Below are positions 35,341 through 50,300 of a stretch of 64,000 nucleotides of DNA, piece after piece. Position numbers and translations under genes: made by a program. How positions within the stretch are numbered: the stretch's first letter is position 1; each line of letters starts with the position of its first letter. The stretch is from Streptomyces bungoensis (GTDB lineage: Bacteria > Actinomycetota > Actinomycetes > Streptomycetales > Streptomycetaceae). The stretch spans positions 1-64,000 of the forward strand of contig NZ_KQ948863.1 of NCBI RefSeq assembly GCF_001514215.1, in the 5' to 3' direction. A model generated the notes under the pieces. The model was not told the origin of the DNA, did no database searches, and was given only the letters and a program-made list of their open reading frames with translations.

Positions 35341-38300
35341 GACGTGGAGGACATCCTGCCGCTGACCCCGCTGCAGGAGGGCATGCTCTTCCACCGGCTG
35401 GTCGGCGGCGACGAAGACGTCTACGTCGACCAGGCGGCGCTCCTGCTGGACGGCGTCGCCGACCCGCACGCCTTCGCCGCGGCCTGGCAGCGCGTCACCG
35501 AGCGCACGCCCGCCCTGCGCACCTGCGTGGTCTGGGAGGACGTCCCCGTACCCCTCCAGGTCGTGCGCCGGGACGTACGGGTGCCGGTCACCCACCTCGA
35601 CTGGCGGGACCTGGACGAGCCGGAGCGGGCCGAGCGCCTGGCCCGGCTGCGGGCGGACGACCTGGCCCGCGGCATCGACCTGGCCGCCGCACCGCTGATG
35701 CGCCTCACCCTGGTCCGCCTGCCCGACGCGCGGCTGCACCTGCTGTGGACCTCCCACCACCTGATCCTCGACGGCTGGAGCCTGGCCCAGGTACTGACCG
35801 AGGTCTGCGAGGAGTACGCGGCGCTCACCGCCGGCACCGAGTCCCGGCCGCCGGTACGGCGCCCCTTCGGCGACTACGTCCGCTGGCTCGCCGAACAGGA
35901 CCCCGCCGCCGCCCGCGCGCACTGGCAGGGCGTCCTCGCCGGTTTCACCACCCCCACTCCGCTGCCCGCCGACCGCCCCCTGCGCGACGCCCACCTGGCC
36001 CGTTCCGCCGGTGTGCACACGGCCGGCCTGGACGACGGGACGTCGGCCCGGCTGGCGCGCACCGCACGCGAGGCCGGCCTCACCCTCAACACGGTCGTGC
36101 AGGGCGCCTGGGCACTGCTGCTCGCCCGCTACGGCGCCGAGGACGACGTGGTGTTCGGCACCACCGTGTCCGGCCGGCCCGACGACCTGCCCGGCGTCGA
36201 GTCGATGGTGGGCATGTTCATCAACACCGTGCCCACCCGGGTCCGCGTCGACGCCGGACGCACGGCCCGCGTCTGGCTGCGCGAACTGCAGGACGCCCAG
36301 GCCGAGTCGAGGCGCTTCGCGGCCGTGTCGCTGGCCGAGCTCACCCAGCTCAGCCAGGTGCCCTCCGGCAGCCCGCTGTTCCACAGCATGGTCGCCTTCG
36401 AGAACTACCCCTTCGACGAGGCCCGCACCGCCGGCTCCGGGGTGCGCCTGGCCGAGGTCACCTCACGCGACGCCACCAACTACCCCCTCGTGCTGCGCGC
36501 CTACCACGGCGAATGCCTCGGCTTCGACCTCGCCTACGATCCCGCCCTGTTCGACGCGGCGACCGTCCGCTCCCTCGCCGACCGGCTGTGCCTGCTGCTC
36601 ACGGAGCTGGCAGACGGCCCCGACCGGCCGCTGCGCGCCCTGGCCTGGACGACGGCCGCGGAACGGCGGCGGATGCTCACCGACTGGAACGGCACCGAGC
36701 ACGGCCGCCCCGGCCGGACCCTGGTGGACCTGTTCGAGGAGCAGGCCGCCCGCACCCCCGCCGCCGACGCCGTCACCTGCGGAGGCGAGCACCTGGACTA
36801 CGCCACGCTCGACGCCCGCGCCGGCCGGCTCGCCCACCGGCTCGCCGAACTCGGCGCCGCACCCGAGCGGTTCGTCGCCCTCGCCCTGCCCCGCTCCGTC
36901 GAGCAGGTCGTCGCGATCCTCGCCGTCCTGAAGACCGGCGCGGCCTACCTCCCGATCGACGCGGCCTCACCCGCCGAACGCATCGGCGGACTCCTCGCCG
37001 ACGCCGCCCCGGTGGCACTGGTGACCACGACCGGCGCCGCCGCCCGGACCGACGGCGCCGGCGTGCCCGCCGTCCTCCTGGACGACGCGGACACCGAGGC
37101 AGACCTCGCCCGCCGCCCGGCCACCGGCCCCGCCCCGGCCCGCCGCCCGCTGCCGGAGAGCCCCGCCTACGCCATCTACACCTCCGGCTCCACCGGCCGC
37201 CCCAAGGGCGTGGTGATCCCGCACGCCAACGTGGTGCGGCTGTTCACCCGGACCAGCCACTGGTTCGGCTTCGGCCCGGACGACGTGTGGACGATGTTCC
37301 ACTCCTACGCGTTCGACTTCTCCGTGTGGGAGCTGTGGGGCCCCCTGCTGCACGGCGGCCGGCTCGTGGTCGTGCCCGACGAGACCGCCCGTTCCCCGGA
37401 GGACTTCCTGCGCCTGCTCGCGGACGAGCGGGTCACCGTCCTCAACCAGACGCCGTCCGCGTTCTACCCGCTGATCCGCGCCGACGCCGACCACCCCGGA
37501 ACCGGCGCCCGCCTCGCGCTGCGCACGGTGGTCTTCGGCGGCGAGGCCCTGGACACCGGCAGGCTCGCCGACTGGTGGACGCGCCACCCGGCCTCCGCCC
37601 CCCGGCTGGTCAACATGTACGGCATCACCGAGACCACCGTGCACGTCACCTACGCCCCGCTCGACCCCGCCACCGCCGCCGACGGCCCCGCCAGCCCCAT
37701 CGGCACGGCCATCGAGGACCTGCGGGTGTACGTGCTCGACGCGGACCTGGCACCCGTGCCGCCCGGCGCGACCGGCGAACTGTACGTGGCGGGGGAGGGC
37801 CTGGCCCGCGGCTACCTGGGACGCCCCGGCCTCACCGCCACCCGCTTCCTCGCCGACCCCTTCGGCCGGCCCGGCAGCCGCATGTACCGCACGGGCGACC
37901 GGGCGAAGTGGCGGGCCGACGGCACCCTGGAGTACCTGGGCCGCGCCGACGCCCAGGTGAAGATCCGCGGCTATCGCATCGAACCCGGCGAGATCGAGGC
38001 CGCCCTGCACACCCACCCCGGCGTCGCCGACGCCGCGGTCGGCGTGCTCGAGGACGCCTCCGGCACCCGCCGGCTCGTGGCGCACGTCGTCGGCTCCGGC
38101 GGTACGGTCCCCGCGGCGGCCGCACTGCGCGCCCACCTGGAGCGCCTGCTGCCCGCCCACATGGTGCCCGCCGCCTACGTCCCGATGGACGCGCTGCCGC
38201 TCACCGTCAACGGCAAGCTCGACCGGCGCGCGCTGCCCGCGCCGGGACCGGACGGCTACGCCGCCGGCACCGACCGGACCCCGCCGCGCACGCCCGCCGA

Positions 38301-41300
38301 ACGGCTGGTCGCCGCCGCCTGGACGGACGTATTGGGAGTGGCCGAGGTCCACGCCGGCGACGACTTCTTCGCGCTCGGCGGCGACTCCATCCTCGCCGTC
38401 CGCGTCACCGCCCGCCTGCGCGCCGCGTTCGGCCCCGGCGTCTCCCCGAGGCTGCTGTTCACCCGTCCCACGGTCGCCGCCCTGGCCGCCGAACTCGGCG
38501 AACCGGCCGGTGACACGGCCGCCGCCGCGCAGGCCGACGCGATACCGGCGACCGACCCGCGCACACCGGCGCCGCTGTCGTACGCCCAGCAGCGCCTGTG
38601 GTTCCTCGACCGGTTCGAGCCCGGCAGCACCGAGTACACGACGCTGTCCGTGCTCCGCCTGCGCGGACCGCTCGACGAGGACGCCCTGCGCACCGCGCTG
38701 GACGGCCTCGTCGTCCGGCACGAGGCGCTGCGCACCACGTTCACCGAACAGGACGGACAGGCACTGCAGGTGGTCAACCCGCCGCACCGGGTCGACCTGC
38801 CCGTGGACGACCTCACCACGGCCCCGGACGCGCGGGCGGCGCTGGACGCGCTGCTGGAGCGCGAGGCCGCCACACCCTTCGACCTGGCGGCCGGGCCGCT
38901 GCTGCGCGCCCGGCTGGCCCGCCTGGCCGTCGGCCAGCAGGACGAGCACGGCGACCACGTCCTGGTCCTCGCCGTCCACCACATCGTCACCGACGGCTGG
39001 TCGCTCGGCGTCCTCGGCCGGGACCTGGGCGAGCTGTACACGGCGGCGCACGAGGGCCGCCGCCCCGAACTGCCCGGCCTGCCCGTCCGGTACGCCGACC
39101 ACGCCACCTGGCAGCGCACCCACGCCGACCACGCCGAACGGCAACTCGCCCACTGGCGCGAGCGGCTGGACGGAGTGCCCCCGCTGGAGCCGCCGACCGA
39201 CCGGCCGCGCCCCGCCGTACGGACCCGGGACGGCGCCCTGGTCACCTTCACCCTGCCCGCCGAACTGACCGACCGGCTGCGCGAGGTGGGCCGCGAGACC
39301 GACGCCACCCTGTACATGACGCTGCTGGCCGCCTGCACGGCCCTGCTGTCCCGCTGGGCCGACCAGGACGACTTCGCCGTCGGCACCGTCACCGCCGGCC
39401 GTGAACGCCCCGAACTGCACGACGTGGTCGGCATGTTCGTGAACACGCTGGTGCTGCGCAACCGGGTGCGCCCCGGCAGCACCTTCCGCGCACTGCTGGA
39501 GCAGGTCCGCGGCACCGTCCTGGACGCGTTCGCCCACCAGGAGGTGCCCTTCGAACGGCTGGTGGACGCCCTCCAGCCCGAGCGGGACACCAGCCGCACC
39601 CCCCTGTTCCAGGTCATGGTCGCCCTGCACAACCTGGGTGCCGAGGCGCCCGCGCTCCCCGGCCTGGAGGTCGAGCCGGTCCTGCCACCGGTCCGGAACG
39701 CCACGTTCGACCTGGCCTTCGACTTCGTGGAGGGCGACGGCGGCCTCACCGGCCACCTGGAGTACGACACCGGCCTGTTCGACGAGGACACCGTCCGCCG
39801 CCTGGCCGACCGCCTGCGGCTGCTGCTCCAGGCGGCGGCACAGGACCCCGACCGGGACGTACGGGCGCTGGAGCTGATGACCGGGGCCGAGCGGCACCAG
39901 GTCCTCCACGACTGGCAGGGCCCCCGCCTCGCGGTCCCGGAGACCACCTTCCCCGCCCTGTTCGAGGCGCAGGCCACCCGCACCCCGCACGCCACCGCCC
40001 TGGTGGCACGGGACGCCACGCTCGGCTTCGCCGCCCTCAACGAGCGCGCCAACCGCCTCGCCCACCACCTCCTCGCGCGGGGCGTCGCCCCCGAGCGGGT
40101 GGTCGCCGTACGGCTGCCGCGCACCTCCGACCTGGTGGTGGCGGTGCTCGCCGTCGCCAAGGCGGGCGGCACCCTGCTCTGCCTCGACCCCGGCCTGCCC
40201 GAGGAACGCGCCGCCCACCTCCTCGCCGACGCGAACCCGCACACCGTGCTGACCGCCGAGGCACTGCGCGACACGCCGTGGGACCGGCTGCCGGCCCACG
40301 ACCCCACCGACCACGACCGCCTCACCCCGCTGCGCCCGGACCACGCCGCCTACATCGTCTACACCTCCGGATCCACCGGCCGCCCCAAGGGCGTCGTCGT
40401 CGAGCACCGCCACCTCGTCAACCTCTGTCACGACCACCGCGAGGGGCTCGTCGCCCCGCACACCGCGGACGGGCGCCGGCTGCGCGCCGCGCTGAGCGCG
40501 TCGTTCTCCTTCGACACCTCCTGGGAGGGACCGCTGCTGCTCGCCCTCGGGCAGGAGGTCCACCTCGTCGACGAGGACGTGCGCCTGGACCCGGACGCGT
40601 TCTGCGCCCAGGTCGCCGAACGCCGCCTGGACCTGGTGAACGTCACCCCGTCCTTCCTGCGCGAACTCACCGCCGCCGGACTCCTCGCACCCGGCCGCCA
40701 CCACCCGCGCGTCCTGCTGGTCGGCGGCGAGGCGACCGGCCCCGACGCCTGGCGGGAGCTGTGCGCCGCCGCCGGCCTCGGCGTCACCGCGTACAACATG
40801 TACGGGCCCACCGAGTGCACCGTCGACGCCACCTACGGGCGCTGCGCCGACCACCTGGACCGGCCGGTCATCGGCCGCCCCGGCCGCAACCTGCGCGCCT
40901 ACGTCCTCGACGGCTCTCTGCGCCCCGTACCGCCCGGCGTGCCCGGCGAGCTGTACCTGGCCGGCGCGCAGGTGGCCCGCGGCTACCTGGGCCGCCCCGG
41001 CCTGACCGCGTCCCGCTTCCTCGCCGACCCGTTCGGCGCGCCGGGTGGGCCCCTCCTGCCCGATGGCGGGCAAGGAGGGAGGATGTACCGCACCGGCGAC
41101 CGCGCCCGCTGGAACCGGCGGGGGCAGTTGGAGTTCCTGGGCCGCGCCGACGAGCAGATCAAGATCCGCGGCTTCCGCATCGAACCCGGCGAGGTCGAGG
41201 CCGCGCTGCTCGCCCACCCGGACGTGTCCGAGGCCGTCGTGACGGCACGCGAACACGCGGGCCGGCCCATGCTCGTGGCCTACGTCGTACCCGCCCAGGG

Positions 41301-44300
41301 CACCGTCCCGAGCGCCGACGCACTGCGCCTCGCGCTGCGGCGCACCCTGCCGGACCACATGGTGCCGGCGGCGTTCGTCCCCCTGGCGCGGATCCCGCGC
41401 ACCAGCACCGGCAAGACCGACCGGCGCGCCCTGCCCGCCCCGCCCGCGCAACCGGACCCCGCCACGGCGTACGTGGCACCGCGCCCCGGCACCGAGGAAA
41501 CCCTGGCCGGCATCTGGGCGGACGTCCTGCGGGTCGACCGGGTGGGCGCGCGGGACAACTTCTTCGCGCTCGGCGGCGACTCCATCCTCAGCATCCAGAT
41601 CGTCTCCCGGGCCCGCCGGGCGGGACTTGCGCTGACCACCAAGGACGTCTTCCGCCACCAGACCGTGGCCGAACTCGCCCTCCACGCCACCGAGACGGCT
41701 CCCGCGGCGGCGGCCGCGGCCCCGCCCGCCGAGGCGCCGCTCACGCCCATCCAGCACTGGTACCTCGACGGCCGCCGTCCCGGCGACCCGCTGCGCTTCA
41801 CCATGTCGCAGCGGCTCGAACTCGCCCCCGGAACCGACCTGTCCGCCCTGCGCGCGGCCGTCGACGCCCTCGTCCGCCACCATCCGGCCCTGCGCACCCG
41901 CTTCCGCCCGGCCGGCGACGGCCGGCGCCAGGACGTCCTGCCGGACATCCTCGAAGGCATCCTCACCCACCATGACGTGACCGGTCTGGACGGTGCCGCG
42001 CTGGAGGCCGAGGTGCGGCGCGCGGCGGACGCGGCCCGGGACTCCCTCGACCCGGCCGAGGGCCGGGTGGCGCGCGTCCTGCTCTTCGACCGCGGCCCGG
42101 AGCTGCCCGCCCAACTCCTCCTCACCGTGCACCACTTGGTCGTCGACGGCGTCTCCTGGCGGATCCTGCTGGCCGACCTGGAGACCGCCCACCGCCAGGC
42201 CGCCGCCGGACGGCCCGTCGACCTGCCCCCGGCCACCACCGCCTACGGGCACTGGGCGGCCCGGCTGGAGTCGCACACCCGGTCCGGCGCCCTGGACGGC
42301 GACCTCGCCCACTGGCAGCGCACCGCGGCGGCCCCCGCCGCCCTGCCCGCGGGGCGGCCCGGCCCCAACACCCACGGCACCGCCGCCACGGTCACCGTGG
42401 AGCTGGACGCGGAGACGACCGACGCCCTGCTGCGCCGGGTCCCGGAGGTCTACCGCACCCAGGTCAACGACGTCCTGCTCAGCGCCCTCGGCCGCACTCT
42501 GGCCCGCTGGTGCGGCCGCGACACCGTACTCGTCGGCGTGGAGGGCCACGGCCGCGAGGACCTCTTCGACGACATCGACCTCTCCCGGACCGTCGGCTGG
42601 TTCACCGCCGAGCACCCCCTCGCGCTGACGGTCGCGCCCGACGCCGGCTGGCACGACACCCTGCGCTCGGTGAAGGAGCAGCTGCGGGCGGTGCCCCTGC
42701 ACGGCCTGAGCTACGGCGCGCTGCGCCACCTGCTGCCCGGCAGCCCGCTGACCGGCGCCCCCGCACCGCAGGTCGGCTTCAACTACCACGGCCGGTGGGA
42801 CACCGGCGGCGACGGCGGCGGTCTGTACCGCGCCGCCCTGCCCCCGGCCGGCTCCGACACCGACCCCGACGCGCCCCGCCCCTACCTGCTCGACCTCACC
42901 GGCGTCGTCCAGGACGGCAGGCTCGAACTCGGCTGGACCTACCCGCCGGCCGTCTACGACGAGTCCACCGTCCGCGCGCTCGCCGACGAGATGTGCGCGG
43001 CGCTGCGCGACATCGCGGCCCACTGCGCCCGCCCGGACGCGGGCGGCCGCACCCCGTCGGACTACCCGCTCGCCGGGCTCGGCCAGCGGGAGCTGGACGG
43101 CCTCGTCGGCGACGGCCGGCACGTGGCGGACGTCCTGCCGCTGACGCCCCTGCAGGCCGGCATGCTCTTCCACGGCCTGGTCGACACGGCCGGCGCCTAC
43201 TTCGACCGGACGGCCGTCCGGCTGTCCGGGGTGAGCGACCCGCGGGCCTTCGCCGCGGCCTGGCAGCAGGTCGCCGACCGCACCGAGGCGCTGCGCACCA
43301 GCGTGCACTGGCAGGGCCTGCCGCACCCGGTCCAGGTCGTCCACCACCGCGTGGAGCTGCCCGTCACCCACCTCGACTGGCGGCACCTGACATCCGGGCA
43401 GCGGGAGCGGGAGACCGGGGAGCTGCTGGCCGCCGACCGCACGGCCGGCATGGACCTCACCACCGCACCCCTGGCCCGCCTCACCCTGGCCGCGCTGCCC
43501 GGCGACGAGATCCTGCTGCTGTGGTCCTCCCACCACCTGATCCTGGACGGCTGGAGCACCGGGCAGCTGCTCACCGAGGTGTGCGAGCGCTACGCCGCGC
43601 TCACCGGCGGCCGCGAGGCCCCCGTACCGGTCCGGCGCCCGTTCTCCGACTTCGTGCGCTGGCTGCACGACCAGGACGAGCAGGCGGCCGAGGCGCACTG
43701 GGCCGGCGTCCTCGCCGGCTTCCCGGCCCGCACCCCGCTGCCGTACGACCGCACCCCGGCCGAGGCGCACCGGGCCCGCGCCGCCGCCACCGTGCACCGG
43801 CACCTGGACGAGCGGGTCTCGACGCGGCTGCGGGAGACGGCGGCACGGGCCGGGCTGACGGTGAACACCGTGGTCGAGGGCGCCTGGGCGCTGCTGCTGG
43901 CCCGCCACGGCGGACGCGACGACGTCGTGTTCGGCACGACCGTCTCCGGCCGCCCGGCCGAACTGCCGGGCGTGGAGGCGATGATCGGCATGTTCATCAA
44001 CACCGTGCCCACCCGGATCCGCGTCCCGGACGGGGGAGTGGTGTCCTGGCTGCGGGACGTGCAGGAGCGGCAGAGCGACGCCCGCCGCTTCGACTTCCTC
44101 GCGCTGCCCCGCATCCAGGCGCTGAGCGACATCCCCGCCGGTGAGGCGCTGTTCGACAGCATGGTGGTCTTCGAGAACTACCCCGTCGACGAGTCCGCCA
44201 CCGCCCGGACGGGCGTGCGCGTCGAGGAGGTGCGGGCCGACGACGCCCCGACCTTCCCGCTGTGCCTGCGCGCCCACCTCGGCGACCGGCTCGGCATCGA

Positions 44301-47300
44301 CCTCGCCTACGACGCCGGCCTGTTCGACACGGACACCGCCGAACGCCTCGCGGCCCGGCTCGCGGCCGTCCTGACCGCCCTCGCCGACGGCATCGAGGCC
44401 GACGCGCAGGTGGCCGGCCTCGCGCTGCTGACCGGGGACGACCGCGCCCTGCTCCGGCGGTGGAACACCCCCGCCCGGCAGCCGGCGCCGCGCAGCCCCG
44501 TCGAACTGTTCGCCGACCAGGCCCGCCGCACCCCCGACGCGCCCGCCGTGCGCGACGGCGGCACCGAGCTGACGTACCGCCGCCTCGACGACTGGTCCGA
44601 CGCCGTGGCGTCCCGGCTCCTCGCCGGCGGCCTGCGGGCGGAGGACCGGGTGGCGCTGCCGATGGACCGCTGCGCCGAACTCGTCGTCGCCCAGCTCGCC
44701 GTCCTCAAGGCGGGCGGCGCCTACGTACCGGTGGACGCCCGCGCCCCCGAGGACCGGCGCCGCACGCTGACCGAGCGCGCGGGCGTGACGGCCGAGCTGA
44801 CCGCCGCGGACGTCGCCGCCGCCCGCACCCCCGTGCCGGGCGCGCCCGCACCCGTGCCCGCGGACGCCGACCGGCTCGCGTACGTGATGTTCACCTCCGG
44901 CTCGACCGGCGAACCCAAGGCCGTCGCGGTACGCCACCGGGACGTGGCCGCCCTCGCCACCGACAGCCGCTTCACCGGCGGAGCCTGCGCCCGGGTGCCG
45001 CTGCACTCCCCGGTGGCCTTCGACGCCGCCACCTTCGAGGTGTGGGCGCCCCTGCTCACCGGCGGCTGCGTGGTCGTGGCACCGCCCCGGCCCATGGACG
45101 CGGCCCTGCTGCGGCACCTGGTCCGCGCCGGCGGCCTGACCGCGCTGTGGCTGACCGCCGGCCTCTTCCGGCTGCTGGCGCAGGACGCGCCGGACTGCTT
45201 CGCCGGCCTGCGCCAGGTGTGGACCGGCGGCGACGTGGTGCCCGCCGCCGCCGTGCGCCGCGTGCTGTCCGCCTGCCCCGGCCTCACCGTCGTGGACGGC
45301 TACGGCCCCACCGAGACGACGACGTTCGCGACGTCCTTCGCACTCACCGACGCCACCGCCGTCCCCGACACCGTGCCCATCGGCCACCCGCTCGACGACA
45401 CGCGCGTCCACGTCCTCGACGGCCGGCTGCGGCCCGTGCCGCCGGGCTGCGCCGGCGAGCTGTACGTCGCCGGCGAGGGCGTGGCCCGCGGCTACCTGGG
45501 CCGCCCCGGCGACACCGCCGCCCGCTTCCTCGCCGACCCCGCCGGCCCGCCCGGCACCCGCATGTACCGCACCGGCGACCTGGTCCGCCGCCGCCTCGAC
45601 GGCACGGTCGAGTTCCTGGGCCGCGCCGACGACCAGGTGAAGATCCGCGGTTTCCGCGTCGAACCCGGCGAGGTGGAGGCCGTCCTCGCAGCGCATCCCG
45701 ACGTGGCGGACGTCGCGGTCGTGGCCCGCGAGGACCGGCCAGGCAGCCGGCGCCTGGTGGCCTACGTGGTCGGACCCGAAGACCTCACGGCCGTACGGGA
45801 GTTCGCTGGCCGATCGCTGCCCGACTACCTCGTCCCCTCCGCCTTCGTGACCCTGTCCGCGCTGCCGCTCAGCGGCAACGGCAAGGTCGACCGGGCCGCC
45901 CTCCCGGCGCCGGAGCCCGCGAGCGGCGACCGGCGGAGCGAGCCGATCGCACCGCGCACCGACGCCGAGCGGCGCGCCGCCGACGTCTTCGCGGAAGTCC
46001 TCTCCACGCGACGGCCCGGTGTGGAGGACGACTTCTTCCAGCTGGGCGGCGACTCCATCCTCAGCATCCGGCTGGCCGCCCGCCTGTCCGAGGCCTTCGG
46101 CACCGACGTGTCACCGCGCGCGGTGTTCACCCACCCCACTCCCGCCGCCCTCGCCGCGCTGCTCACCGCGGAGCCGCCCGGCGACGCCGCGCCCACCGCG
46201 ATCGTCCCCGCCCCCCGCGACACGCCCGCCCCCATGTCGTACGCCCAGCAACGCCTGTGGTTCCTGGAGGAGTTCGCGCCCGGCAGCGGCGAGTACGTCA
46301 CGGCGCTGGCCCTGCGCCTGCGTGGCCGGCTCCACGTGCCCGCCCTGACCGCGGCCCTGCGCTCCCTGGCCGAGCGGCACGAGGCACTGCGCACCACCTT
46401 CGACACGGTGGACGGCCGCGGCGTGCAGATCGTCCACCCGCCGCAGGACGTGCCGCTGCGGCTGCACGACCTGTCGGCGACGGGTGAGACCGGCCGCGCG
46501 GAGCGGCTGCGGGACCTGCTGGAGGCCGAGCGCGCCCGCACCTTCGACCTGCGGCGCGGCCCGCTGCTGCACGCCGGGCTGATCAGGCTCACGGACGAGG
46601 AGCACGTCCTGACGCTGACCCTGCACCACATCGTCACCGACGGCTGGTCCACCGGCGTCCTCACCGGTGACCTCGCCCACTTCTACCGGACCGAACTGGG
46701 CGCGGACGCCGAACCGTTGCCGCCGCTGCCCGTGAGCTACGCCGACTACGCCCACTGGCAGCGCGGCACCGCCACGGACGAGCACCTCGCGTACTGGAAG
46801 GAGCACCTGGCCGGTCTGGAGACGCTGGACCTGCCCACCGACCGGCCGCGTCCGGCGGTGCGCACCCACGGCGGCGCCACCGTGCGCCTCGTCCTGCCCC
46901 GCGGTACGACCCGCCGCCTGGTCCAGGTGGGCCGGGACCGGCAGGCCACCCTGTTCACGACGCTGGTCGCCGCCGCGCAGGCCTACCTGGCCCGCCTGAC
47001 CGGCGGCCGGGACATCACGGTCGGCACGGTCACCTCCGGCCGCGACCGCGCCGAGACACAAGCCCTCGTCGGGTTCTTCGTCAACACCCTCGTCCTGCGC
47101 TCCCGCGTCGAACCCGGCCGCCCCTTCCCCGGGTTCCTCACCGAGGTGCGCGGGACCGTACGGGACGCCTTCGCCCACCAGGAGGCGCCGTTCGAACGCG
47201 TGGTGGACGAGGTGCAGCCCGTCCGCGACACCAGCCGCACCCCCCTGTTCCAGGTCATGGTGGTGCTGCAGAACGCCCCGGCCGCCGACCTCGACCTGCC

Positions 47301-50300
47301 CGGCGTCGAGGTCGGCGACGTCGACACGGAGCTGCGGCACGCGGCGTTCGACCTCACCCTGGAGTTCGCCGAGACCGCTGCCGGGGAGCTCCACGGCCTG
47401 CTCACCTACAACACCGACCTGTTCGACGCGGCCACCGCCGAACGCATGGCCGACCAGCTCGGCACCCTGCTGACCGCCGTCGCCGACGACCCCGACCGGC
47501 CCGTGGGCGCGCTGCCGCTCGCCACCGACGAGGCGCTCAAGGCCGTCCTCGACCAGGGCCGCGGCAGCGCCCGCCCGGTGCCCGCGGCGACGCTGCCGGA
47601 GCTGTTCGAACGGCAGGCCGCCCGCACCCCCGACGCCGTGGCCCTGGCCGACGCCGACGGCCGCGAGCTGACGTACGCGCAGGTCGAGCGCGCCGCCAAC
47701 CGGCTGGCGCACCGGCTCATCGCCCGGGGCGTCGGCCCCGAGCGGATCGTGGCACTCGCGCTGCCCCGCGGCGCGGAGACGGTGGTGGCCCAGCTCGCCG
47801 TGGCCAAGGCCGGCGGCGCCTTCCTGCCCGTCGACCCCGGCTACCCCGAGCAGCGGCGGGAGTTCATGCTGCGCGACGCGGACGCCTGGCTCGTGCTGGA
47901 CGACCCCGCCGCCGTACGGGACGCGGACGGGCCGGACACCGCGCCCACGGACGCCGACCGCACGGCCCCGCTGACCGCCGCCCACCCGGCGTACGTGATC
48001 TACACGTCCGGTTCCACCGGCACGCCCAAGGGCGTGACCGTGACGCACCGCGGCCTGGCCGCCTTCGCCGCGGCCGCCGCCGAACGCTACGACGCGGGCC
48101 CCGGCGACCGGGTCCTGCAGTTCGCCTCGCCCAGCTTCGACGCCTCCGTGCTGGAGCTGTGCGTGTCCCTGCTCAGCGGAGCCACCCTCGTCACCGGGGA
48201 GGAGGGCCCCCTCGTCGGCGAACGGCTCGCCCAGGTCCTCGCCGAGCGGCGCGTCAGCCACACCCTGATCCCGCCCGCCGCCCTGGCCACGGTCGACCCC
48301 GTGACCGCCGGCGCCCTGCCGCACCTGCGCACCCTCATCGTGGGCGCCGAGGCGTGCCCGGCCCACCTCGTCGAACGGTGGGCACCGGGCCGGCGGATGA
48401 TCAACTCCTACGGCCCGACCGAGGCCACCGTCGTCGCCACCTGGACCGGCCCCCTCGCCCCGGGCACGGGAGCCCCGCCGATCGGACGCCCCGCCGCCGC
48501 CACCCACGTCCACGTCCTCGACGCCGCCCTGCGCCCCGTCCCGCCCGGCGTCACCGGCGAACTGTACGTGGCCGGACCCGGACTGGCCCGCGGCTACCTG
48601 AACCGGGCCGGCCTGACCGCCTCCCGCTTCGTCGCCGACCCGTTCGGCGCGCCGGGGGAGCGGATGTACCGCACCGGTGACCTGGCCCGCTGGGACTCCT
48701 CCGGCGAGCTGCGCTTCGCCGGACGCGCCGACGACCAGGTGAAGCTGCGCGGCTTCCGCATCGAACCCGGCGAGATCGAGAGCGCTCTGCGCCGCAGCCC
48801 GCGGGTGCGCGACGCGGTCGTCACCGTGCGCGGCGGCGGAGCCGACCCGGACGGCGGCTCCGGCGCACGGCTCGTGGCCTACGTCGTACCCGCCGAGGGC
48901 GCCGTCGAGGAGCTGCCGGTGGCGGAGCTGCGCGACCACCTCGCCGGACTGCTCCCGGCGCACATGGTCCCGTCGGCGTTCGTCCCGCTGGAGCGCCTGC
49001 CGCTCACCCCGAACGGCAAGACCGACCGCGGCGCCCTGCCCGAACCCGGTCCCCTGCACACCGCCGCCGGGCCGCGCACCGCACCGCGCACCGACACCGA
49101 ACGCCGCATCGCCCGCATCTGGGCCGACGTGCTCGGTGTGGCGGAGGTCGGCGCGCACGACAACTTCTTCCACCTCGGCGGCGACTCCATCCTCAGCATG
49201 CAGGTCGTCTCCCGGCTGCGGCGCGACGGACTGCACCTGGCCACCCGCGACCTGTTCACCCACCAGACCGTCGCCGAACTGGCCACCGTCGCCACCGGCG
49301 CGCCCCAGCACTCCGAGACCGGACCGGTCAGCGGCGACGTGCCGCTCACCCCCATCCAGGAGTGGTTCCTGACCAGCCCGCGCGCCAGCCACGACCACTT
49401 CAACCAGTCGCTGCTGCTGGAACTGGGCACCGCCCCGGACACCGCCGCCCTGGAAACAGCCCTCAACGCCCTGCTCGACCACCACGACGCCCTGCGCATG
49501 CGCTTCACCGAGGACGAGAACGGCTGGCACCAGTTCGACCCGCCGCCGTCGGACACCGACCGCGACCGGCTCCTGGCACGCCACGACCTGAGCGGGCTGC
49601 CCCCCGCCGAGGCCGACGCGGCGATGGAGAAGGCCGCCGACGACCTGCACACCGGCTTCGACCTGGCGCGCGGTCCCCTGCTGCGGGCGGCCCTGTTCAC
49701 CGGGGACGCCGACCGGCCCGCCTTCCTCCTCCTGGTCGCCCACCACCTGGTGGTCGACGCAGTGTCCTGGCGCATCCTGCGCGACGACCTGGAGGCCGCC
49801 TACCGGCAGGCCGTCCAGGGCGATCCCGTCACGCCGGGGGAGCGCACCACCTCCTTCCTGGACTGGGCCCGGGGCCTGGCCGAACACGTCGCGGCCGGCT
49901 CCCTCGACGACGAACTGCCGTACTGGGAAAGGGCGGTCGACACCGAGCCGCTGCCCGCCCGGACACCGGCCGCGCCGGAGACGGGCCACGTCGAGACACT
50001 CACCGTCGAACTGGACGAGCCGGACACCGAGGCACTGCTGCGTGCCGCGCCGACCGCCTACCGCACCCGTGTCAACGACGTCCTGCTCACCGCCCTCGCC
50101 GTGGCCCTGGCCCGCTGGACCGGCCGCGAGGACGTCCGCCTGGACCTCGAGGGGCACGGCCGCGAGGACATCCTCGACGAGGTGGACCTCTCCCGCACGG
50201 TCGGCTGGTTCACCACCGTCCACCCCGTCGCCCTCCACGTGCCCGACCCCGCCGACCTGGGCCCGGCCCGGGACTGGCGGACCCTGGTGAAGTCGGTCCG

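Noticed and set aside
36967..45696. A 2909-aa open frame on the minus strand opposite NRPS B
   Set aside because: Same shadow-frame effect; no motif in the translation.
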